DNA from: Muribaculum sp.
Lineage (GTDB): Bacteria > Bacillota > Clostridia > Lachnospirales > Lachnospiraceae
Length of the DNA: 64,000 nucleotides
Reading direction: 5' to 3'
Assembly (NCBI GenBank): GCA_023663505.1
Contig: JAMPHH010000003.1
Location: 1 to 64,000 of the forward strand
The notes beneath the pieces are model-generated. The model ran no database searches and was not told the DNA's origin. It saw only the letters and a program-made list of their open reading frames with translations. The translations under genes were made by a program, and so were the position numbers. This document shows, in pieces, positions 8,775 through 16,600 of the stretch (position 1 is its first letter; every line of letters begins with the position of its first letter).

Positions 8775-9966
8775 AATCCTCCGAACCATGCCCTGTCCTG
8801 ATCTGTTGAACAATCAAATAATGAAAAACAACCCATGCAGCCGTGTACACCACCGACAATGCCGACAAATCATAATCCACATGAAAGAGATAACAGGAAT
8901 ATGTCACCACCCCGCAGAGAAATGCCGGTACAGCCGCCCACAGATACCTTCTGTACGTCATCACTGAGACGATCAGCAGAATATCCAACAAATACGCATA
9001 CCGCTCGTGCATCATGGGCAGCAATATGACACAAGTCCACACCGTCCACGCCGCCACCGGGAAAAAATATTTGGTCCGATATAACGCAATCCTCGAATGC
9101 AGCACATACAAAAGCTCCATCCCCAACGCCGCCGCAATGACTGCGGACATCACACCCGAGATCGCCGTATATGCCTCCCAGCTATTTCCGAAGAAAACAA
9201 GAAAGCTGGGAAAATTCTTATACAACTCCGCCCATGCCTCGCCTTGGTCCATATATAGCTGAAAGGGCTCCCAAATCGAATGTCTGGCAATCACCCCCGG
9301 CAGACATAAAACATAGAACACAGCCACGGAAATCAGCAGATTCAAAATACTATGCCTTTTCTCCACCACATAATAAATCAGCAAAAAGGGCAGAATTAAA
9401 ATCGCCTGCAGCTTAAACGCGACCGCAATACCCAAGAACACATATGCCGCTCTCTCCCTTCCGCATATCAACATATAAAGACAAGCAAGCACGAAAAAAG
9501 TATAAATACCGTCGCACTGTCCCCAAAAGGCAGAATTCAGTACCACAGTGGGGAGAAAGAGCACTAACGCATATGCAATGGCAGCCTGCATCCCTGACCG
9601 CGCTCCCCCCGTCTTGCGGACACACAAGGCGGTCGCCGCCGCCAACAGAAAATCAAACAAAATAGAAAATCCTTTATAGAGATAAAGCGGCTTGGCCTTC
9701 ACATAGGTCATCAATGCAATCAAGGTCTGGTAGGGAATATTGTAGTTGCCTACCTGAGTCCCCAAAGACGATAGCCCACCCTGCTTAATCTCATCATACC
9801 AAGGCAGCAGATACCCCGCCATGTCCGCGGAGACAAAGCCCCTCGCCCTGAACCTGACCCACATCGCCAATAGAGTGATCGCCCCTATGAAAACAGGGAT
9901 CGAATGCTTTTTCAAATATTCAATGATTTTTTCCTCAAATTTATACACGATAACCCCCGCTTTCAT
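8743..9966 (-). CDS. GT-C family mannosyltransferase-like membrane protein (DUF2029/GPI18-like)
   Basis: About 407 residues with about nine membrane helices. The loop after helix 1 has SADMAGYLLPWYDEI, and the segment NSAFWGQCDGIYTFFVL followed by AVAFKLQAILILPFL is the hallmark of DUF2029/COG5542 GT-C glycosyltransferases that use polyprenyl-phosphate sugars. The ATG at 9966 lies inside an inverted repeat and has no ribosome site; the GTG at 9948, preceded by GCGGGGGTTATC, may be the true start, shortening the protein by six residues. It is the second gene of the minus operon headed by the GtrII-like gene. Confidence 0.75.
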   Translation of the reverse strand: MKAGVIVYKFEEKIIEYLKKHSIPVFIGAITLLAMWVRFRARGFVSADMAGYLLPWYDEIKQGGLSSLGTQVGNYNIPYQTLIALMTYVKAKPLYLYKGFSILFDFLLAAATALCVRKTGGARSGMQAAIAYALVLFLPTVVLNSAFWGQCDGIYTFFVLACLYMLICGRERAAYVFLGIAVAFKLQAILILPFLLIYYVVEKRHSILNLLISVAVFYVLCLPGVIARHSIWEPFQLYMDQGEAWAELYKNFPSFLVFFGNSWEAYTAISGVMSAVIAAALGMELLYVLHSRIALYRTKYFFPVAAWTVWTCVILLPMMHERYAYLLDILLIVSVMTYRRYLWAAVPAFLCGVVTYSCYLFHVDYDLSALSVVYTAAWVVFHYLIVQQIRTGHGSEDYEKVSGKPIG

Positions 9967-10004
9967 ACATGAGTTTGTGTTGCATGCGTCACAAACTCAT
10001 GTAT
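9965..10004. repeat. 15-bp inverted repeat in the gap between GtrII-like and GT-C genes
   Basis: Arms 9965-9979 (ATACATGAGTTTGTG) and 9990-10004 are perfect complements around a 10-base loop containing TGCATGC. The annotated ATG of the downstream minus gene falls in the left arm. No T-run follows on either strand, so an operator or an RNA structure that hides the start is more likely than a terminator. Confidence 0.8.
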
Positions 10005-10061
10005 AAAAATCTCTGATTTTCATACTTTTCCGAGTAAAAAATAATAATTATTTCTGCACAA

Positions 10062-11747
10062 CTAAAAGTGTACGATAATATAGTCCCCCATATCCACAAT
10101 CGCTCCCTCCCTTGGGAAGGAGGGAAGCTCTAATGCATACTGCTCCGCAGCCTCATAGAGCGAGGCGTCCAAGAGCGGCTGAAGCTCATGCCCGTGAAGC
10201 CGCAGGAAACGTATCAATTCCTCGTCCGTGTCAAACGCGTATTTCCCCCAGCTTACCACGGAGAGCGACGGGGTCTGAGCCACCCACACGCCATAATCGC
10301 GGTAGAACTTCTCCAACAAATGCTCGTCAACCAAATCCGTGACACGCTTCATCTTATAGAAGGTCTCGGAGGAATACTCTACATAGGCGTCCTCCACAAG
10401 CGTTCTGGGATTCTCCCAATTCCCCGTGAATATCACAGGCTTGGAAATATCAAAGCCCCGCTCTAATTCATCGGCGACACGCAGCATATAGTCCTTGGTG
10501 TACTCGTATTTCCGATAATCCACATAAAACCACTTGTTCAAATCCGCGCACTGATTCCACAGCACAACCGCGCACACGAACACACAAAGCCCCCTGCTGC
10601 CCTTAACGAGCACATCACGCAGACCTCCCCTGCCGCCCACCGAGCGCAGCTTTACGCCAAATCCCGTCACCGCACAGGCGGCGATCAGGACTCCATACCC
10701 GCATATCAGGGGCAGGAATTGCGCAGAGCGATACAGGGTCGCCTTGCCCTCCACCACCGCGAGCAGGAATGCCGCCATAAAGCTCCCCAACATCAACAGC
10801 AAGGTCCACGGGTCTTTCTGCTTCATGCATCTCCACAATCCAAAGCACACTATCACCAACGCCGACAGCAGGAATACCCGAATTGGATAGTAGGCATAAG
10901 CAAATACCCCGTACATCACGAAAAGCCGCTTACACACCATGGCAAATTCCGCCTTGGCGCCCGGCGCGAACATCCAGCCAAGCATCTCCGTCACCGACCG
11001 CTGCACCGCCTCGTCCTGCAACGCCCCCAAGCCAAACACACCGACCACCAGTCTGATGACCACAGAGCGCAATATCATACCACATACCGCCACCGCCGCC
11101 ACCAAACACAGGCTCTTTATCACGCTGCGCCTAACGCCCGCAAGCCGCTCGGACAAGAGCAGCAGCATCGCCCCCGTCAGCCAGACGATCATCATGGACT
11201 CATAACAGCCCATTGCAATGACCATGGTCACGACAGACATCGCCAGATTCCTAAAAGTCTGCCCCCCGCGCCTGCCTGCCAAGCCGTCCAATCCTCTCCA
11301 CAATAGGTAAAGGCTGACCCCGCAGCTTAGATATCCTATGGCGATCCCATTGTGCAGATAATAGGTGAATACCTCCGCGATCAGGGGGCAGGAGAGAAAG
11401 ATGCAGGAGAAGAGCCAGTATCCATACCTCGGAATCCGCTCCCCGAACACCTCGTAAAACAACACCCCCCATACCGTCACGGCTGACATCAATATCAGCA
11501 CCGCCGCAAAATCCGTCAGAAACGGGGCAAAGTCCGAGAGCGAGACCAGTTTATTCATCACGAACAAGACCCAGCGTCCCACCACGGCAGCCAGACCTTC
11601 CTCGAAATAATAGGCATACGGCGTGTCGTCAATCCCTATGGTGGGGTGGACAAGCTTAAAACCATAGCCTCCTGCCGCCACTAACGACAGGAGCAAAACA
11701 TATGCCTTGTTATAGACTTTTTTACATGTTTTCACAAATTTTTCCAT
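10062..11747 (-). CDS. GtrII-like glucosyltransferase, membrane protein
   Basis: About 561 residues with about ten to eleven membrane helices and a C-terminal soluble domain of 150 residues. The first loop GIDDTPYAYYFEEGLAAVVGRWVL matches the GtrII (Glucos_trans_II) family, whose members add glucose from a polyprenyl-phosphate donor to O antigen or similar polymers outside the membrane. The MEKFVK start at 11747 is only seven bases after a perfect -10 box, see the promoter entry. It heads the minus operon that continues into two GT-C-like genes, the GT52-like gene and the exporter. The sugar is not determined by sequence. Confidence 0.75.
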   Translation of the reverse strand: MEKFVKTCKKVYNKAYVLLLSLVAAGGYGFKLVHPTIGIDDTPYAYYFEEGLAAVVGRWVLFVMNKLVSLSDFAPFLTDFAAVLILMSAVTVWGVLFYEVFGERIPRYGYWLFSCIFLSCPLIAEVFTYYLHNGIAIGYLSCGVSLYLLWRGLDGLAGRRGGQTFRNLAMSVVTMVIAMGCYESMMIVWLTGAMLLLLSERLAGVRRSVIKSLCLVAAVAVCGMILRSVVIRLVVGVFGLGALQDEAVQRSVTEMLGWMFAPGAKAEFAMVCKRLFVMYGVFAYAYYPIRVFLLSALVIVCFGLWRCMKQKDPWTLLLMLGSFMAAFLLAVVEGKATLYRSAQFLPLICGYGVLIAACAVTGFGVKLRSVGGRGGLRDVLVKGSRGLCVFVCAVVLWNQCADLNKWFYVDYRKYEYTKDYMLRVADELERGFDISKPVIFTGNWENPRTLVEDAYVEYSSETFYKMKRVTDLVDEHLLEKFYRDYGVWVAQTPSLSVVSWGKYAFDTDEELIRFLRLHGHELQPLLDASLYEAAEQYALELPSFPREGAIVDMGDYIIVHF

Positions 11748-11756
11748 ATCGCTTCT

Positions 11757-11785
11757 ATTATACCCTCTATTTGTGTATGAAGCAA
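11757..11785 (-). promoter_or_regulatory. Sigma-A promoter of GtrII-like gene, near-leaderless
   Basis: On the minus strand TTGCTT (11780-11785) and TATAAT (11757-11762) are 17 bases apart. The transcription start expected about seven bases after the -10 falls at the ATG at 11747, so the mRNA would be nearly leaderless, unless a start further inside the gene is used. Confidence 0.75.
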
Positions 11786-11994
11786 ATATATTTTGTTGGC
11801 AAGTATGGCTGTGTGTCATAAGGCGAACTTACGTTAGCTGACGAATTGTGGTTTGTCTTATGGACAGTCAGGTTGGCAATGGGGGTGATTGCAACGGGGT
11901 GTTGATGGGTTTCGAGGGGCGGCGGGCGGGGACGGCACTTAGCATATGTGTTGTGGCTCGTATAGAATTCTATGGATAAACTGATATGTTATCT

Positions 11995-12026
11995 GACATT
12001 TGTGTTCGACATTTGTTAGACATTTG
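11995..12026 (+). repeat. Three GACATTTG direct repeats before a promoter
   Basis: GACATTTG occurs at 11995-12002, 12008-12015 and 12019-12026, spaced 13 and 11 bases, ending 14 bases before the -35 box of the SGNH hydrolase promoter. Position and spacing near one helical turn suggest an activator binding site. The rest of the 444-base divergent gap (11748-12191) holds the two promoters and a G-rich stretch near 11880-11940 with no clear meaning. Confidence 0.5.
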
Positions 12027-12040
12027 GGGCTGATGCGCGA

Positions 12041-12069
12041 TTTACTTTTGGGGGTGCTTATGATACAAT
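12041..12069 (+). promoter_or_regulatory. Sigma-A promoter of SGNH hydrolase gene
   Basis: TTTACT (12041-12046) and TACAAT (12064-12069) are separated by 17 bases. It leaves a leader of about 115 bases before the ATG at 12192. Confidence 0.6.
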
Positions 12070-12191
12070 GGGTTCATATTCATGGCTGGAAACGGGTGAA
12101 TGACCATATATCGCGATTGTGGAATAGCCTTGGTAGAATGGCATTATATAAGCTGCAGTTTATGGAGTTGGCTTTAGAATGGAGTAAATTT

Positions 12192-13640
12192 ATGAAGAAA
12201 ATAATACATATTATATTTGCACTGGTGTTGGTTGCCCTGATTGGCGTTGGAGTTTATCGTTATGTGGAGTATCAGAGATATGCACCTCTAAGGAATGACA
12301 TGGAGCGCATTGCCACGGAGGATTACACCAGTGTGTTTTTCTCCACGTTTCCCATCGAGCATTTTACGGAGGACGACTTTATCTACTATCGTGAGATCTA
12401 TCCCCTGAAGGCATCTTACTGTATTCCAGACATCGAGACCCTGAATATGTACTTCACGAAGGTGTCGGAGAGCTGGAACGAGGTGGAGAACGTGTATCTC
12501 GGCGTGCGGCCGGACATCGTCTCGGCGGAGGAGCTGCTCACGCTGATGGATACTTGGAGTGACAAGCGTTTTGAGGTATTGATCGCTTACCCCTCCCTGT
12601 CCTACTGGGGTTCTCTCAAGGAGGAGGAATATCCCGCGCTGCTCTCCGCCTACACGGAGTTTATCAACACGCTGATGCCGCTCTATGAGGATAACGAGTG
12701 GATACAGGGACATCTGTCGCTGTATTTCTATGGCTCCACGGAATGGCTGGTGGGCAATATAGCCAATTATGAGAACGATTTTAACGTAAACGAGCTAATC
12801 TCCCACTCACTCTCCATGTATATGGACGGCGAACACGGATATCAGCTTACATTGGACAATTACGAGGAGAAGGTGGAGGACTTTGAGACACTTGTGAGTG
12901 AATACCGCTCACAAGACCCTGATGAATACCCTGATCTCGCCAAGTGGGACGTGGTGTTCTTCGGTGACAGCATTATCGCTTTCACGGAGACCTCCTCTAT
13001 CCCCGGGGCGTTCTCCGGACTGACCGGCGCGCATACCTATAATTGCGGGGTTGGCGGAAGCTCCGCCGCCATGACTTCCTCCGGTCCGTTGGGAATCCCT
13101 GCGGTTGTGGACGCCTTTTTATCCGAGGATCTGAGTCAATTCTCAGAGACCTCCTTAATCTATGAAGGTATGTCCGATTATTTTGAGCATGCCAAGAAGA
13201 AAAGACAGAAATGCTTCGTGCTCGACTTTGGAATGAATGACTACTATACGGGGACTCCGGTATACGGCGACAATCCGAATGACATTTACAGCTATTACGG
13301 TGCGCTGCTCACGGCAGTGGAACGATTGCAGACCGCTTATCCGGACGCCGTCATCGTGATGATGGCTCCTAACTTCACCTCGTATTTTGGCTGCGGGCTT
13401 GAGCCACAGTCGGAGGAGGGCGGTATCCTGTTGGATTATGTGGCAGCAATGTCAAGTCTCTGCGAGGAGAAGGGGCTTCTGTTCTATAATAGTTACACAG
13501 AGCTTGGCATTGACAATTCCAATCACACGGAATACCTGTTGGACGGCACACATCCCAATGAAGCCACGAGGTATATCATGGCACAGGGGGTGGCGGAGGT
13601 GATAAAGGAAATAATTCTTACTGAAGCAGACTTAGAATAA
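12192..13640 (+). CDS. Membrane-anchored SGNH/GDSL-type hydrolase
   Basis: A 482-residue protein with a single N-terminal hydrophobic anchor (about residues 3-22) and an outside domain. The C-terminal half is SGNH: VVFFGDSI with the catalytic serine near 260, a glycine block GVGGSS, LDFGMNDYY with the block III asparagine, and DGTHPN (451-456) with the Asp-His pair. The N-terminal 230 residues are a separate region I do not recognise. The ATG at 12192 follows GGAG with good spacing. Such enzymes remove or add acetyl groups on surface glycans. Its 3' end overlaps the 3' end of the convergent giant flagellin gene by 23 bases, leaving no room for a terminator. Confidence 0.82.
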   Translation: MKKIIHIIFALVLVALIGVGVYRYVEYQRYAPLRNDMERIATEDYTSVFFSTFPIEHFTEDDFIYYREIYPLKASYCIPDIETLNMYFTKVSESWNEVENVYLGVRPDIVSAEELLTLMDTWSDKRFEVLIAYPSLSYWGSLKEEEYPALLSAYTEFINTLMPLYEDNEWIQGHLSLYFYGSTEWLVGNIANYENDFNVNELISHSLSMYMDGEHGYQLTLDNYEEKVEDFETLVSEYRSQDPDEYPDLAKWDVVFFGDSIIAFTETSSIPGAFSGLTGAHTYNCGVGGSSAAMTSSGPLGIPAVVDAFLSEDLSQFSETSLIYEGMSDYFEHAKKKRQKCFVLDFGMNDYYTGTPVYGDNPNDIYSYYGALLTAVERLQTAYPDAVIVMMAPNFTSYFGCGLEPQSEEGGILLDYVAAMSSLCEEKGLLFYNSYTELGIDNSNHTEYLLDGTHPNEATRYIMAQGVAEVIKEIILTEADLE

Positions 13641-16600
13641 TCTCGTTTCTCCTGTTTGCCTGCGCCAGCATCGCCTGCCCTACCTGATCCAAAATATTCT
13701 GATTGGCGAACGCGACCATCTGCTTCGCCATATCCGTGTCTCTGATAGCGGACTCCGCATCCTGCAGATTCTCCTCGGCATTCCTGTTATTATTGAGGGC
13801 ATGCTCCAGTCTGTTCTGCGTGCTTCCAAAATTACTGCGAAGCTGGGAGACCTTGCCCAGGGCGGTCTTCAATCTGTCAATCGCCTTATCCGTGTATTTA
13901 GGTCTTGTAATGCAGACGGAATGAATGCCTAGAACCGCCGTACCGAACTCGCTTCTCGGCAGGTCTATCTTGTCATCCACGGCGTCGCTCAGCTTCACGT
14001 ACCGCTCCACATCCTCCTTCCGTCCATGCTCCTCGAAGAATATGTCCGTCTTAGCCCCCCCAGACACCTCGCGGATCTCATGCTCATCCATCTCCTTATG
14101 GGCGATGCGCAGCCGGCCGTCTGTCACATTGACATTGGCTGCCACAGGAGCTCCTGCAGCCTCCAGCTTCTTGTTGAGCTCCGTGACAAGATCCTGTGCT
14201 GAATAGAACTTCTCTTCTAATTCCTCGCTTGTATCAGGATCAGTCATATCAATCTCAATGTTGTATTTCGTGCCGTCCACGTCGATGGTCAGATCATTCT
14301 CACCCTTCTTGATGGTCACGCCATTCCTGACATCCTTAGTACCCGTGATATATGCCGGAATCATCTTGCCGTCCGTCTGGTAGAAGATGTCGAACGCGGC
14401 ACTGCCGCTCACGCCGTCGAGAATGACCTCCCCTTCCTCGGGAGCCGCCACCTCCTCTGAGAGCTGGAAATTCAACGCCTTGTCGTCATTTCCACCCGAC
14501 ACACCGCTGTTGATACCGCCAACGCCCACGATGATCAGGTCTCTCTTCAAGCCTGCAGCCTCAAGTGCATCATTCAATTTCTCCTGGACCATCACTCTTA
14601 AGCTTTCTCCTTGGTACTCTCCCGGATCAAGCTCCATCACGAGCTTATGATCCTGACCACCATACCGAAAGTCCAAAGTCAGCTCATCATTGAGATTATC
14701 CCCTATGGCAACCTTCTCCGTCAACACGTCCTTACGTCCCACGACATATGCAGGAGGCTCCACCTTCTGCGACCCATTCTCGAAGCTCGTCGCCTGGTCA
14801 TAATTCCTCTCTACGCAGGAACAGATCACCTTGTAGTAAAAATCACCGCTCAGATTGCTGAACTGGTACTTACTCCCCCATTCAGCCGCCTTCAGCACGA
14901 CGCCGTTGGCATCCACGCTCACCTCTATTGAGTCGCTCTTGATCGCATCCTTAATCTTTGCCTGCAATGCATCCCTTAATTCATCATAGGTATAGGTCTT
15001 AAATTCACTTTCCGCAAAAGAGATGTTGACATTCTTCGTAGTACCGTTGTCTATAAAGGTGAAGCTTAAATCATTGTTCCACTTGTCAATCGTCACATCC
15101 CCCGAGAGATTCACACCATCCACATAACTGTATATTCTTGAATGATACCCTCCTACCGATGTGGGGTTGGTATAATACGTCCTGGCGCTGCCCTGCATCA
15201 AATCACCGCTTGATTTGACGTAAATAGGAAGATTCAGCGGCTTCCCCTCCCCGTCCACAACCCTCAACGTCATATTATTCCCGCTCACGGTTACGTCCAC
15301 GGCAGGCGTGGTAACCTTCTTCTGACCATAGACGGCTCCCATGGCGCTTGTTGAGCTCGAGTCATAGGAAGCAGAAACCCTCGCCCCCGTCCCCTTATTA
15401 GTGGTAGTGATGCGCAGTCTGTTCCCCGAAAGCTCCGCCTTCGCCTCCACGTTGTTAGCGGTGAAGTAATCATTGATCGCACCTATAAAGCTGCTCCTGG
15501 TGTAAGTCTGCCCTGCATTCAATGGAATATTATGTGTTGTGCCGTTTACCGACACCTTGAAAATATTTTTACCGGGTTCAACGGTAAACGAACTCTCGAT
15601 ATCCAAAGGGATCACGATGCTCGCCGCCGAAGCCCCCGTCAGGTCACCGAAGATTTTGCTCCCCGCAGCTCCGTCCTTCGTGTCATAGCTTATGGTTACG
15701 TCGCTTCCCTCTCTTACCGTTGACAGCTTCAGCTTACCGTTGTCCAGCGAGGCTCTGACCCCCTGACCCTTAAGCTGGTTGTCAAGGGCGGTCACGAACG
15801 AGGAAGGTGTGTACGAGCCGCTGAGGTAAGCCTTTGCATCCACTGTCTGCACGGTGCCGTCCTCATCCTTGTATGTATAGGTACACTTGAATTCTTCGCC
15901 GCTCAGCGTAAAATTGGAGGCAAGCATAAGATTAGTGCTGTATTCCGCCGGCGTCTTCTTCGTATTCAGGTACTTTAACAGGTTGCTGCTATCGGTGGAA
16001 CAACTGATTGTTGCCTTACTGCCATCACATCCATCCGGAAGTCTGGAGGTCAGGACAAGCTTGTTGCCGTTCAATGACACCTCCACTGATCCCCAACCCG
16101 TACCAAAGTTGTCTTCTTTATCAATTTCCTTTTGCAGTGCCTCCACAAACAACTGCTTATTAGTATATTCTCCCGGTTCAATCTGTATAATCTTTTCCTT
16201 ACCATTCACGTTCAGCTTCAATGTTTGGTTGTTGGCGTCGATTACTATATTATCCGGCAGCTCCGGATCGATTTCCAAAATAGCAGGGTTGCTATATTTA
16301 AATCCTACCTTACCTTCTACTTTGTCAGACTCTCCCTTTGCCGACCCTGTCCATTTTTCGACACTCTCTCCGCCCGTCTTCGTGCCGGAGAAATTACGGT
16401 CGCTGTTTGAGCCCTGACCCGAAACGGTTCCGGAGAACTGATTATACTCATATGTAGAAGGCACCTTCGGGAAGGCTGCCTCTATCGCCTTCTCTATGTC
16501 ACTGAGCGTCGGATTCGGATTGCTGCCCAAGCTCACCGGATAGTCCTTACCGTTTAAGTTGATCGTCATAGAGTTGAACTTCCCTGTTCCGGTTGTGTTG

